Shown here piece by piece: positions 8,318-16,046 of a stretch of 23,371 bases of DNA. Each line of letters begins with the position of its first letter. The first letter of the stretch is position 1. This DNA is from UBA5972 sp964466385 (GTDB lineage Bacteria > Pseudomonadota > Alphaproteobacteria > Rhodobacterales > Rhodobacteraceae): positions 1-23,371 of the forward strand of contig CAYXNM010000029.1 in the NCBI GenBank assembly GCA_964466385.1. The letters run 5' to 3'. The position numbers were made by a program, and so were the translations under genes. The notes beneath the pieces are model-generated. The model did not search any database, was not told where the DNA came from, and worked only from the letters and a program-made list of their open reading frames with translations.

Positions 8318-8401
8318 GGTGTTTTCCTCATTTTTCTACCCGTGATGGCTGCAGTGGGTTCATACCATTGCAAAGCCCTTTTGTGAAACCATTCCACCGA
8401 T

Positions 8402-9736
8402 CTATTTCAAGAGCCTCGACCAGGACGGATCTGAACCGAATCCCTGCTTGGCCACCTGTTTCAGGTTTCGTCCCGAAATATCAACGGAATAAAGAGACGG
8501 CGCCCCTTTTGCGCCGCGTGTTTCGCGGAAAAACATCAGAACGCGGCCATTGGGCGACCATGTGGGGCCCTCGTCAAGAAACGAGGCCGTCAACAGCCGT
8601 TCCTCGGACCCGTCCAGGCGCATCACCCCGATGTGAAACCGCCCGCGCTGTATCTTGGTGAACGCGACAAGATCACCGCGTGGCGACCAGACCGGCGTGC
8701 CATAGCGCCCCTTGCCAAAGCTGATCCGGCGCGCCTCGCCGCCGCTCGCGGGCATCACGTAAAGCTGCTGAGAGCCGGCGCGATCGCTCTCAAACACGAT
8801 CTGTTTGCCATCGGGCGAAAATCCGGGGGCGGTTTCAATCGACGGAGCCGAGGTCAGACGCGTTCGTTTTCCGCTGGCCAGATCGAGGCTGTAAATATCC
8901 GTGTTGCCCCGACTTGACAACGAAACCAATGCGGTCTTTCCGTTTGGGGAAAACCGCGGTGCAAACATCATCCCCGGCAGATCGTCAACGGGTTTTCGGC
9001 GCAGAGTCTTCAGGTCCATGATATAGACCCGGGGCCGCCCGGTTTCATAAGACGTATAAAGAACCTTTGAATTGTCAGGCGAAAAGCGTGGCGCAAGGAC
9101 AAGTGCGCGATCATCGGTCAGGTTCCGCACGTTCGCGCCGTCATAATCCATGATCGCCAGTCGTTTCAGACGGGCATTCTTGGGGCCGGATTCCGCGACG
9201 AAAACCACGCGACTGTCAAAATAGCCCCGCTCGCCCGTCAGCCGTGTGTAAACCGCGTCGGCAACCTTGTGCGCCATGCGGCGCCAGTCGTCCTGCGTGC
9301 CGCTGAATTGCAGCCCCTCGCCAAGCGCCGTTTGGGCGAACACGTCAAAGAGGCGGAACTTGACGATGATCCTTTCGTTGCCACTCAGCGCAACCGCGCC
9401 GGTGATCAGCGCACGCGCGTTGATAGCCTTCCAGTCAGAGAACTGGATCGGGGCGTCAAAGTTGGAGATCCCCGAGATTTGTGCCTTGCGCGGGATTTCG
9501 CGAAACAGCCCCGACCCTGTCAGATCGGACACAACGACGCTTGCCAGATCTTCCGCCAGTTGCCGTGCTGCGGTGTTTTCCGCAATGAATGCCGGGGCCG
9601 CGAAGGGCATCGGCTCGATCACGCCCTGGGTGATCTCGATGCGCAGGGGTTCAGATGCCTGCGCCGCCAGCACCGTTGGCAGCAACGCCAGTGACAGGGC
9701 GCACAGCAGGTATCTAAGGGTCGGCAAGGCTTTCAT
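8402..9736 (-). CDS. tolB: Tol-Pal system beta-propeller protein TolB
   Basis: TolB is a periplasmic protein that binds Pal and, through its N-terminal segment, TolA. The start at 9736 overlaps the tolA stop as ATGA and gives MKALPTLRYLL followed by a signal peptide to about residue 27 (ending LAAQA); a start further upstream at 9784 would lie deep in tolA. The mature protein has the TolB N-terminal domain (RIEITQGVIEPMPFAAPAF) and then repeated blades with SPDG-like turns such as FSPDNSKVLYTSY, FSPNGKTALVSL, FSPDGKQIVFES, WSPRGDLVAFTK and WSPNGRVLMFF. Length 444 residues is normal. Confidence 0.97.
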   Translation of the reverse strand: MKALPTLRYLLCALSLALLPTVLAAQASEPLRIEITQGVIEPMPFAAPAFIAENTAARQLAEDLASVVVSDLTGSGLFREIPRKAQISGISNFDAPIQFSDWKAINARALITGAVALSGNERIIVKFRLFDVFAQTALGEGLQFSGTQDDWRRMAHKVADAVYTRLTGERGYFDSRVVFVAESGPKNARLKRLAIMDYDGANVRNLTDDRALVLAPRFSPDNSKVLYTSYETGRPRVYIMDLKTLRRKPVDDLPGMMFAPRFSPNGKTALVSLSSRGNTDIYSLDLASGKRTRLTSAPSIETAPGFSPDGKQIVFESDRAGSQQLYVMPASGGEARRISFGKGRYGTPVWSPRGDLVAFTKIQRGRFHIGVMRLDGSEERLLTASFLDEGPTWSPNGRVLMFFRETRGAKGAPSLYSVDISGRNLKQVAKQGFGSDPSWSRLLK

Positions 9737-10890
9737 TTGATCCTCATTTTCTCGGGATTGAAGGTCATTTCGATTTCGCGCCAATGGTCGTACTTCTCGG
9801 GCGGCAGATCAAACCCTTTTCCGCCACACCGGATTATTGCGCGTTTGGCCGCTTCAAAGGCCTGTTTTTCGGCGGCGTTCGACCCGTCGGAGGACGATAT
9901 CAGGTGAATCGATCCGGAAACAGGCTTTCCGTCCTTTGACAGCGACACACCGACGGTCACGGTCAACCGCAGGGCGTCCGTCGAAAGCGAGCCGACATTC
10001 CAGCATTTCTGAACCGCCAGACGCAATCCATCCTTTTCCCTGTTGTCAAGCGGCGGCCCGGACGGGGCGGCCTGCGGGATTTTCACACCTGTGCTTTCTT
10101 GCGCCCCTTCAGCGGTCGCGCGTTCCAGGGCTTTCCGGATTTCGTCCGCGGTGCTGGGTTTGTCGCCCAGATCGGCCGGCCTGCCCTTGGGCCGGCTGCT
10201 GCGGGCAGGGGCGCGAATGGATGCGGCTTCGTTGGCTTCGGTCACGATCTCGGTCGCGGCCTGATCCGGCGCGGTTTCCGCGGTCACCCGCGCGGGATCG
10301 GTCGCGGTGGGGTCCGGGATGGTGGCTTTTTGCGTGTCCTCAGACGTTTCTGCGTCCGTCGGGGGTGCGGGCGCCGGCGTCGTGTCAACGCGCGGCGCCT
10401 CGGGTTGCCGCGGTGATGCGATCGCCAGGCGATCCGGGTTCAGGCTGCCGGGATTATCGCGGTCCGAAACGGGGTCGGAGGGCGCAATCAGCGTCACACC
10501 CCGTTCGTCCGCGCCGGAAGGCTGCGCCATATCAGGGCTTGCCACCTGAAAATCCGCAACGGCAGGCGGGTTTGCTGCGATTTCGCCTGGGCGCGGCTCG
10601 GGCGGTTGCGGCGGTCGAGGCGACGTCAGATCGGGACGCCGGGGCGTATCATCGGGTCCGGGCGAACCGGGGTTCTCGACCGCTGCGGGCGGTGGAACGG
10701 GCGTGGTCATGCTTGTTTCCGCGTCGGGCGCGCGGGACAACAGGGCCGAAAACTCCGCCGTCGAGATCACGGAAACATCCGTGACTTCGATGTTCGCGGC
10801 ATCGGGCAGATCGGGCGCTGCGCCGCCGATGACCGCCCAGACAAGAACCCCGAGGTGACCGAGCCCTGATATATACGCGCCGGTTTTCAC
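9733..10890 (-). CDS. tolA: TolA-type energy-transducing protein with Pro-rich linker
   Basis: TolA spans from the inner membrane, where TolQR drive it, to Pal and TolB at the outer membrane. The 385-residue protein has one N-terminal membrane segment at about 7-25, a long linker at about 60-260 rich in Pro, Asp, Thr, Ala and Glu, and a C-terminal domain from about 285 (LRLAVQKCWNVG, LTVTVGVSLSKDGKPVSGSI, AAKRAIIRCGGKGFDLP) like TolA domain III. Enteric TolA instead has a long Lys/Ala/Glu helix as linker. Position between tolR (nine bases upstream) and tolB (4-base overlap) decides the name. The start is GTG at 10890, with a modest AGGCG upstream. A generic TonB-like annotation is the alternative. 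Confidence 0.88.
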   Translation of the reverse strand: MKTGAYISGLGHLGVLVWAVIGGAAPDLPDAANIEVTDVSVISTAEFSALLSRAPDAETSMTTPVPPPAAVENPGSPGPDDTPRRPDLTSPRPPQPPEPRPGEIAANPPAVADFQVASPDMAQPSGADERGVTLIAPSDPVSDRDNPGSLNPDRLAIASPRQPEAPRVDTTPAPAPPTDAETSEDTQKATIPDPTATDPARVTAETAPDQAATEIVTEANEAASIRAPARSSRPKGRPADLGDKPSTADEIRKALERATAEGAQESTGVKIPQAAPSGPPLDNREKDGLRLAVQKCWNVGSLSTDALRLTVTVGVSLSKDGKPVSGSIHLISSSDGSNAAEKQAFEAAKRAIIRCGGKGFDLPPEKYDHWREIEMTFNPEKMRIK

Positions 10891-10899
10891 GACACACGC

Positions 10900-11370
10900 C
10901 TAGTTATCCTGCCCGTCAAAGGTGGGGCCCCCCGCATCGGTCACAAGGCCGATATTGCGAAATCCACCGGCATTCAACGCGCCCATGACCTGCATGACGG
11001 TCTCGTATCTGACCGACCCATCCGCGCGCAGAAAGATCTTGTCGTTGCGGCGTTCCGCAGCGATGGCGCGCAATCGCGGGATCAGTTCGCCCGGCGCGAT
11101 CTCGGTGGATTGCAGGACAAGGCGGCCGTCGGATGCGATGGCAAGGGTCAGGGGTTCTTCCTGCTCGGTCGGAAGCGGGGTCGCGGCCGTTTTGGGCAAT
11201 TCGACCGGGACACCGACCGTCAACAGCGGGGCTGCGACCATGAAGATGATCAAAAGGACAAGGGTCACGTCGACGAACGGCGTAACATTGATATCGGCCA
11301 TTGGTTTGGGGCGCGCGCGCTGGGTCTTTCTCTTGCCGCGACCCGATGGTGCTGCGCGCGTGCCGGGCAT
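10900..11370 (-). CDS. tolR: Tol-Pal motor protein TolR (ExbD family)
   Basis: TolR forms, with TolQ, the proton-driven motor of the Tol-Pal complex. The single membrane segment at about 34-52 begins with NVTPFVDVTLVLLIIFM, which holds the conserved membrane Asp34 used for proton flow, and the short periplasmic domain ends at residue 156. The N-terminus is basic (RGKRKTQRARPKP) and about ten residues longer than in enterics, but the ATG at 11370, three bases after the tolQ stop, is the natural start. It could only be confused with ExbD; the neighbours tolQ, tolA and tolB decide for TolR. Confidence 0.95.
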   Translation of the reverse strand: MPGTRAAPSGRGKRKTQRARPKPMADINVTPFVDVTLVLLIIFMVAAPLLTVGVPVELPKTAATPLPTEQEEPLTLAIASDGRLVLQSTEIAPGELIPRLRAIAAERRNDKIFLRADGSVRYETVMQVMGALNAGGFRNIGLVTDAGGPTFDGQDN

Positions 11371-11373
11371 CGC

Positions 11374-12069
11374 TCAGGTATCCAGCTGGCGCGAAAGGAT
11401 GGTGGAAAACTCGTCCGCGAAACTGTCCAGCCCGTCGCCGATACGGGCGGCATCCGCCGACAGCTTGTTGAAAAAGATCACTGCGGGAATGGCGGCGGCA
11501 AGACCAAGGGCGGTGGCCACCAGCGCTTCGGCGATGCCGGGCGCGACAACTGCCAGATTGGTATTCTGCTGCATCGCGATTTCCTGAAACGCGTTCTTGA
11601 TGCCCCAGACGGTGCCAAAAAGGCCGACGAAGGGGGCGGTCGACCCGACGGTCGCCAGAAACGTCAGCCCCACGGTCAGGCGCTGGTTCTCCCGTGCAAT
11701 CGCGACATCCATCGAACGATCGATCCGCGCCTGCGCCCCGGCAATCAGCGCCCCATCAGAGCGATGCGAACTTTCCCATTCCTTCATGCCCGCGCAAAAT
11801 ATCTTTTCCGACGCGCCCCGCGGCCGATCCCCGACCTTTTCGAACAATTCGTTCAAAGGTTCGCCCGACCAGAAAGCGCGGTCGAACATCCCCGCTTCCC
11901 TTCGCGCGATCCGAAAGTTGATGAATTTCTGAAAGATGATCGCCCAGGACCAGAACGAAGACCCAATCAGTGCTATCAGGACCAGCTTGACCAGGAAAGA
12001 CGCGCGCCAGAACAGCGCAAACAGCGAAAAATCAATTGCCTGCACGGCCGAGAGTGTTTCGGTTTCCAT
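11374..12069 (-). CDS. tolQ: Tol-Pal motor protein TolQ
   Basis: TolQ is the polytopic stator subunit of the Tol motor. From the ATG at 12069 the protein is 231 residues, the usual size, and starts METETLSAVQAIDFSLFALF. Three membrane segments are visible: about 24-46, about 137-160 (FLATVGSTAPFVGLFGTVWG, the MotA/TolQ/ExbB signature) and about 170-192 (EALVATALGLAAAIPAVIFF). The frame stays open to 12150, but the added residues are highly charged and unlike the family, so the inner ATG is preferred although its ribosome site is weak. The tolR gene follows after three bases. A 131-base gap with two hairpins separates it from ybgC. Confidence 0.95.
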   Translation of the reverse strand: METETLSAVQAIDFSLFALFWRASFLVKLVLIALIGSSFWSWAIIFQKFINFRIARREAGMFDRAFWSGEPLNELFEKVGDRPRGASEKIFCAGMKEWESSHRSDGALIAGAQARIDRSMDVAIARENQRLTVGLTFLATVGSTAPFVGLFGTVWGIKNAFQEIAMQQNTNLAVVAPGIAEALVATALGLAAAIPAVIFFNKLSADAARIGDGLDSFADEFSTILSRQLDT

Positions 12070-12094
12070 GTGCCCCGCTCTTTTCTTGCACCAT

Positions 12095-12111
12095 CGCCGG
12101 TCTTGCCGGCG
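12095..12111 (-). other. Hairpin in tolQ leader, proximal
   Basis: CGCCGG (12095-12100) and CCGGCG (12106-12111) form a perfect 6-bp stem with a 5-base loop, about 26 bases ahead of the tolQ ATG. It lies in a 131-base gap inside an otherwise tightly packed series, so it could affect tolQ translation or mark a processing point. Confidence 0.4.
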
Positions 12112-12129
12112 TTTATCCCCTGATTGGCC

Positions 12130-12149
12130 TGCTCCGGGCCCTTGGAGCA
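12130..12149 (-). other. Hairpin in ybgC-tolQ gap, distal
   Basis: TGCTCC (12130-12135) and GGAGCA (12144-12149) form a 6-bp stem with an 8-base loop. It is not followed by T residues on the minus strand, so it is not an intrinsic terminator. Together with the stem at 12095-12111 it gives the ybgC-tolQ gap more structure than neighbouring junctions. Confidence 0.35.
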
Positions 12150-12200
12150 CTCAATACCACGATTGCACGCAGAGAGAAGGGTTTCAGGCCGCGCATTCCA

Positions 12201-12596
12201 TCAATTTTCGGCCAATTTTCGGCGAATATCCGCTGGAATTCGCACGGCGCGACCCGATCCGTTCAGACAGGCAAGCGTAATGTCTGCACGAAACAGCAAT
12301 TCACCGTCGCGATCGACCTGTTGCAGCAACTCGATACGCGCCCCACCAAGGTGGACGAGGCGGCTGGTAATCCGCAAGTTATCATCAAATCGCGCCGGCA
12401 GCAGATAATCCGCCGCAAGTTTTCGCACCGCGAAGACAAGGCTCTTTTCCGCCTTGAGCGCCGCCTGATCCACGCCCGCCCCGCGCAGCATTTCGGTGCG
12501 TCCACGCTCGATGAATTTGAGATAGTTTGCGTAATAGACAATGCCCGCAAGGTCGGTGTCTTCGTAATAGACGCGGCATTGGAATTCATGCGTCAT
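12201..12596 (-). CDS. ybgC: Acyl-CoA thioesterase YbgC, hot-dog fold
   Basis: YbgC is a cytoplasmic hot-dog thioesterase nearly always found at the head of the tol genes; in E. coli it is linked to phospholipid enzymes. The 131-residue protein has the family start region CRVYYEDTDLAGIVYYANYL (residues 7-26), whose Asp in the YEDTD motif is the catalytic position, followed by FIERGRTEML and the central helix. The chosen ATG at 12596 gives MTHEFQCRVYYEDTD; the frame is open further upstream to 12719, but those residues overlap the preceding gene and look unlike the family. Overlap with the upstream gene is 11 bases. Confidence 0.95.
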   Translation of the reverse strand: MTHEFQCRVYYEDTDLAGIVYYANYLKFIERGRTEMLRGAGVDQAALKAEKSLVFAVRKLAADYLLPARFDDNLRITSRLVHLGGARIELLQQVDRDGELLFRADITLACLNGSGRAVRIPADIRRKLAEN

Positions 12597-13260
12597 GCGT
12601 TGCCCCCGCGTTCGCAGCACCGGACTTTCCCGCCCGCGCCGCCAGGCGAAGCGCAAGCGACGCGTCGCGTGAAGCGCGTGGCAAAGCGCGATCATAGGCC
12701 GCGCGCAATAAGGCCGCATACCCCGGCTTCACGACACAGGCGGATGTTTCCGGCACAAACGCAATCGGGCTTTCATGGTCAAACGCATGCGCACCCCATA
12801 ACAGGATTGCCTGCAACATTTGCGCGGTGCCAAGGGCCTGAACGCTCATCCCGGCCATTTCATCGCCAAAGCGCAAGAGACTGACGCACATCTGAATGGC
12901 GCCGTCATCGTCAAAGAAAAAGGTCCGGTACTGCGAGGCGTCCGCGTTCTTAAGCGCGGCCATGATGTCTGAAAAGTTCGGCACAAGTTTATCAAGATCG
13001 GGGACCAGCGCCAGCTCATCCCAGTTCCGGCAGACGAAAATCATGAAATTCGCGCCAAGTTCCGGGTCGGTTTCCGAAAACTGAAGCCCCGCAATCCCGG
13101 CCACCGCCGACATCGCGTCTTTGAGCGGGTCCAGCATCGTATCATCCATGCCGAAAACCACGGGAGCAATGGATCGGCCCCACCGTGCAAAGCGAAAGTC
13201 GCCTTCTTCCGTTTGAAAGAGTTTTCCTACGCGATCCGCGCGGAGCATTTCATCGGTCAA
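12586..13260 (-). CDS. Uncharacterised 224-residue protein between ruvB and ybgC
   Basis: I do not recognise this protein with confidence. It has no signal peptide or membrane segment, and looks like a soluble alpha/beta domain up to about residue 180 followed by an Ala/Arg-rich tail. Notable stretches are FARWGRSIAPVVFG, GANFMIFVCRNWDELALVPDL, YRTFFFDDDGAIQMCVSLLRF and PGYAALLRAAYDRALP. The pattern RW..I-PV..FG, then GANF..F, then LLRAAYD faintly recalls DUF2927 proteins, but the His-Glu motif expected there is absent. The start is TTG at 13260, overlapping the ruvB stop as TTGA with GAGG seven bases upstream; an ATG at 13248 has no ribosome site. It overlaps ybgC by 11 bases. Base and codon use match the neighbours, so it is a resident gene. 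Confidence 0.85.
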   Translation of the reverse strand: MTDEMLRADRVGKLFQTEEGDFRFARWGRSIAPVVFGMDDTMLDPLKDAMSAVAGIAGLQFSETDPELGANFMIFVCRNWDELALVPDLDKLVPNFSDIMAALKNADASQYRTFFFDDDGAIQMCVSLLRFGDEMAGMSVQALGTAQMLQAILLWGAHAFDHESPIAFVPETSACVVKPGYAALLRAAYDRALPRASRDASLALRLAARAGKSGAANAGATHDA

Positions 13261-14291
13261 GACTTGTCCTCAAACAATTCCGGCTGCGCGGACTTGTCCG
13301 GGGCGTCAAGCCCCAGATGCCGCCACGCGCGCGCGGCCAGCATGCGCCCGCGGGGCGTGCGTTGGATCAGACCCTGCTGAAGCAAAAAGGGTTCAATCAC
13401 CTCTTCCACGGCGTCGCGCGCCTCGGACAGAGCCGCGGAAAGGGTTTCCACACCAACCGGACCACCGCCATAATTTTCTGCAATCAGGCGCAGGTATCTG
13501 CGGTCGGCACGGTCCAGACCGAGCGCATCGACCCCAAGCCTGGTCAGCGCCGCGTCGGCCATGCGACGGCTGACATGGCCATCGCCCTTGACGATAGCGA
13601 AGTCGACCACGCGCCGCAAAAGACGTCCGGCCACACGCGGTGTCCCCCGTGCCCGCCGGGCGATTTCCTGCGCCCCGTCCTTGTCCGCAGAGACACCCAG
13701 CATGACCGCATTGCGCGTCACGATTTCCAGCAATTCGCTTTCGGAATAAAACTCCAGCCGTGTCGGAATGCCGAAACGGTCCCGCAAAGGGGTTGTCAGC
13801 AACCCAAGCCGGGTGGTCGCGCCAACCAGTGTGAAGGGTTGCAGATCGATACGGACGCTGCGCGCGGCGGGGCCTTCTCCGATGACCAGATCAAGTTCAA
13901 AATCCTCCAGCGCGGGGTAAAGCACTTCTTCGACCGCGGGGTTCAGCCGGTGAATCTCGTCAATGAAAAGAACGTCGCGTTCCTCCAGATTGGTCAGGAT
14001 CGCCGCAAGATCGCCCGCGCGGGCCAGAACCGGCCCCGAGGTCATGCGGAAGTTTACGCCAAGTTCCCGCGCTATGATCTGCGCAAGCGTCGTTTTCCCC
14101 AGTCCGGGCGGGCCGTAAAACAAAGTATGGTCCATCGCGCGCGACCGGATACGCGCGCTTTCGATAAACACGCTGAGGTTCTCGCGCACTTCGCGCTGCC
14201 CGATGAATTCGCCAAGCGATTGCGGCCGCAGCGCACGATCCGCGTCGCTTGGCAGGATTTCGGGGCGCAATGTCGGATCCGGCTGGTCCAT
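13257..14291 (-). CDS. ruvB: Holliday junction branch migration helicase RuvB
   Basis: RuvB is the hexameric AAA+ motor that drives branch migration of Holliday junctions loaded by RuvA. From the ATG at 14291 the protein is 344 residues and begins MDQPDPTLRPE. Walker A GPPGLGKT is at residues 60-67, Walker B LFIDEIHRLNP near 109-119, and the C-terminal winged helix includes QQGLIQRTPRGRMLA. Two ATGs compete: 14297 overlaps the ruvA stop as ATGA but sits directly against AAAGG, while 14291 has AAAGG six bases upstream and is preferred. It lies between ruvA and the 224-residue gene, overlapping the latter by four bases. Confidence 0.97.
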   Translation of the reverse strand: MDQPDPTLRPEILPSDADRALRPQSLGEFIGQREVRENLSVFIESARIRSRAMDHTLFYGPPGLGKTTLAQIIARELGVNFRMTSGPVLARAGDLAAILTNLEERDVLFIDEIHRLNPAVEEVLYPALEDFELDLVIGEGPAARSVRIDLQPFTLVGATTRLGLLTTPLRDRFGIPTRLEFYSESELLEIVTRNAVMLGVSADKDGAQEIARRARGTPRVAGRLLRRVVDFAIVKGDGHVSRRMADAALTRLGVDALGLDRADRRYLRLIAENYGGGPVGVETLSAALSEARDAVEEVIEPFLLQQGLIQRTPRGRMLAARAWRHLGLDAPDKSAQPELFEDKS

Positions 14292-14293
14292 CG

Positions 14294-14971
14294 TCATCCT
14301 TTCGGCGCCAGCAATCGAAGGCACGCGCGGATCAGGGATTGCGTATCGATGCCATCCGATCCCACGCTCGTTTCGTTGATCGCCGCGGCCGCTTCGCCCT
14401 GCGCATAGCCAAGGTTGACCAGCGCGGAAAGCGCATCAGCCCTTGCCTCGGCGTTTCCCTGAGAAAGCGACAAATCCTCGGGAACGGGGCGCGCGGCGGT
14501 TGCTGCATCCAGAACGACGTCGTCGTCGACCGCTGCCTTGCGTGCGCCCATTGCGCCCAGCGACATGATGGCCGGGGCCTTGTCCCTCAATTCAACGATG
14601 ATGCGTTGCGCCAGTTTTGGCCCGACGCCGGGGGCAGCCTTGATCGCGTTGGCGTCACCCAGTGACAACGCGCGGGCGATGCCATCGACCCCCAAAGTTC
14701 CCGCAATCGCCAGCGCGGCCTTGGAACCGACGCCCTGAACGGTGGTCAGCAACCTGTGCCATTCACGTTCCGCCAGCGTGGGAAACCCGAAAAGCTGCAG
14801 ATTATCATCACGCACCAGCATCTCGGTATAGAGCGCAACCACCCCGCCGGGGCCTGGCATCATGGCCAGTGTCGGTTTTGAACAATAGACGACATATCCC
14901 ACACCCTGCACATCAATCAGCACGTGATCTTCGGAACAATAATCAACCCTTCCGGTGATCTTGCCAATCAT
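14294..14971 (-). CDS. ruvA: Holliday junction DNA helicase subunit RuvA
   Basis: RuvA binds the four-way junction as a tetramer and recruits RuvB. The 225-residue protein begins MIGKITGRVDYCSEDHVLIDVQGVGY, the conserved OB-fold domain (about 1-62), followed by two helix-hairpin-helix motifs near 70-120 (LLTTVQGVGSKAALAIAGTLG and KAAPGVGPKLAQRIIVELRDK). After a flexible acidic linker comes domain III (ADALSALVNLGYAQGEAAAAI), which contacts RuvB. The ATG at 14971 overlaps the ruvC stop as ATGA. Somewhat longer than E. coli RuvA (203 residues) because of the linker. Confidence 0.96.
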   Translation of the reverse strand: MIGKITGRVDYCSEDHVLIDVQGVGYVVYCSKPTLAMMPGPGGVVALYTEMLVRDDNLQLFGFPTLAEREWHRLLTTVQGVGSKAALAIAGTLGVDGIARALSLGDANAIKAAPGVGPKLAQRIIVELRDKAPAIMSLGAMGARKAAVDDDVVLDAATAARPVPEDLSLSQGNAEARADALSALVNLGYAQGEAAAAINETSVGSDGIDTQSLIRACLRLLAPKG

Positions 14972-15480
14972 GTCGCCCCCCCGGCGCGGGCGATCGCCGC
15001 CGCAAGATTGCCGGAAAACTGCACGTGATGGGCATGGCAAAGCGCAATGGCAAGCGCGTCGGTTGCGTCCGGTCCATGGAGAACGACCCCCCCCAATTGG
15101 GTCCTGACCATATGCGCCACCTGATCTTTCTGCGCGTGACCCACACCGACGACGACTTTCTTGACCGTGTTCGGCGCATATTCGGAGACCGGAATGCCGT
15201 GCTGAGCAGGCACCAGCATCGCAATGCCGCGCGCCTGCCCCAGTTTCAAGGTCGCCGCACCATTTGTGTTGACAAAAGTCTGTTCCACCGCTGCGGTGTC
15301 CGGTTTCAGCGACGCCATGACGCAACTCAACTGATCATGGAGGCTGAGAAGCCGCCCCGCCAGATCATCGCCAACGGATTTGCACACGCCGTTTTCGACG
15401 TGGCGAACGCGCGTTCCGTCGATGTCGATAACACCCCAGCCCATGTTCCGCAGCCCCGGATCGATCCCTAAGACTCGCAT
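14968..15480 (-). CDS. ruvC: Holliday junction resolvase RuvC
   Basis: RuvC cuts Holliday junctions symmetrically as a dimer. The 170-residue protein starts MRVLGIDPGLRNMGWG and carries the four acidic metal ligands at Asp7, Glu66 (AAVEQTF), Asp138 and Asp141 (GPDATDALA), the same numbering as in E. coli RuvC. The ATG at 15480 has AGGGG about four to five bases upstream; a TTG at 15510 would extend it but adds residues unlike the family. It is the first gene of the long minus-strand series and faces a 337-base divergent region that must hold its promoter. Confidence 0.97.
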   Translation of the reverse strand: MRVLGIDPGLRNMGWGVIDIDGTRVRHVENGVCKSVGDDLAGRLLSLHDQLSCVMASLKPDTAAVEQTFVNTNGAATLKLGQARGIAMLVPAQHGIPVSEYAPNTVKKVVVGVGHAQKDQVAHMVRTQLGGVVLHGPDATDALAIALCHAHHVQFSGNLAAAIARAGGAT

Positions 15481-15817
15481 TTCGCCCCTGCTCGTTTTTT
15501 CTTTGTTCAAGCGCTAGCACGAAACAAGAACACTGGCCAGCGTTCCTTGCGAATCCGATTTCCGGCCCTTCGCCACGGGAATATTTCAAATACTTTGTGT
15601 TTTTTCGACGTCAGCCGTACGGAAGACATGGTAAATAACGGTCGTTTTTCAATCATTTCGCCCCGAATCTGTCGCGTTTGAACCAGTCCGCCTGCCCTAT
15701 GCAAAAACTGCATTTCAGACATGCAATAATGCCATTTGTAAGTTGCGAAAGCCATGCCTAGATGGCGCTACGAACCGGCGACATACCGGCCAACACTCAA
15801 AAAGAAGGATGCGAAAA
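15481..15817. promoter_or_regulatory. Divergent intergenic region ruvC / DUF1127 gene
   Basis: This 337-base stretch holds no convincing gene; one weak minus-strand frame of 82 codons (15755-15507) is not protein-like and overlaps ruvC only by frame. It is AT-richer than its surroundings near 15585-15650, where a ruvC promoter is likely, though no clear -35/-10 pair stands out. A perfect short inverted repeat ATGCA (15699-15703) with TGCAT (15709-15713) lies in the middle. Toward the plus strand, TTGTAA (15736-15741) and TAGATG (15759-15764) are 17 bases apart and could serve the DUF1127 gene. Confidence 0.5.
15736..15764 (+). promoter_or_regulatory. Possible promoter of the DUF1127 gene
   Basis: TTGTAA (15736-15741) and TAGATG (15759-15764) are spaced by 17 bases and match the sigma70 consensus at four and three positions. 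The pair is 54 bases ahead of the start codon. The -10 match is weak, so an alternative sigma factor may be used instead. Confidence 0.25.
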
Positions 15818-16015
15818 ATGGCAACTTTTGAAACCACACGCCCGGCACCTTTTGGGGCCGTCACAACTTTCCGCGTAATGTCGTATATCGACAATCTGCG
15901 CGTCACGCTGGTTGAATGGAACAACAAGCGCGTTACCCGCAACGCGCTGAGCCGCCTCAGCGAGCGTGAATTGTCCGATATCGGGCTCACTCGTGGCGAT
16001 ATCCACGACGTCTGA
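15818..16015 (+). CDS. Small DUF1127 (YjiS-like) protein
   Basis: The 65-residue protein has a variable N-terminal part and ends with the DUF1127 signature ALSRLSERELSDIGLTRGDI (residues 44-62). Members are small, basic proteins common in alphaproteobacteria; some have been linked to RNA turnover and stress or phosphate responses, for example CcaF1 of Rhodobacter sphaeroides. Whether this one does the same is unknown. The ATG at 15818 is preceded by AGAAGGA at eight bases, which is much better than an in-frame ATG at 15743. It stands alone on the plus strand between two minus-strand groups, with a strong terminator 31 bases past its stop. Confidence 0.9.
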   Translation: MATFETTRPAPFGAVTTFRVMSYIDNLRVTLVEWNNKRVTRNALSRLSERELSDIGLTRGDIHDV

Positions 16016-16046
16016 GCGCTGACCTGACGTCACGCACCAAACCAGG

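Noticed and set aside
6812..8386. Long plus-strand open frame opposite tilS, cpoB and pal
   Set aside because: It is composed of Arg, Gln and Gly-rich sequence typical of the reverse strand of GC-rich genes, crosses three well-identified genes and resembles no protein.
13185..14408. Long plus-strand open frame opposite ruvB
   Set aside because: It lies antisense to a clearly identified ruvB and has no protein-like pattern or ribosome site.
15507..15755. 82-codon minus-strand frame upstream of ruvC
   Set aside because: No ribosome site, odd composition, and it covers the region that must hold the ruvC promoter.
15743..15817. Longer start for the DUF1127 protein
   Set aside because: The added residues are not like the family and the ATG at 15818 has a much better ribosome site.
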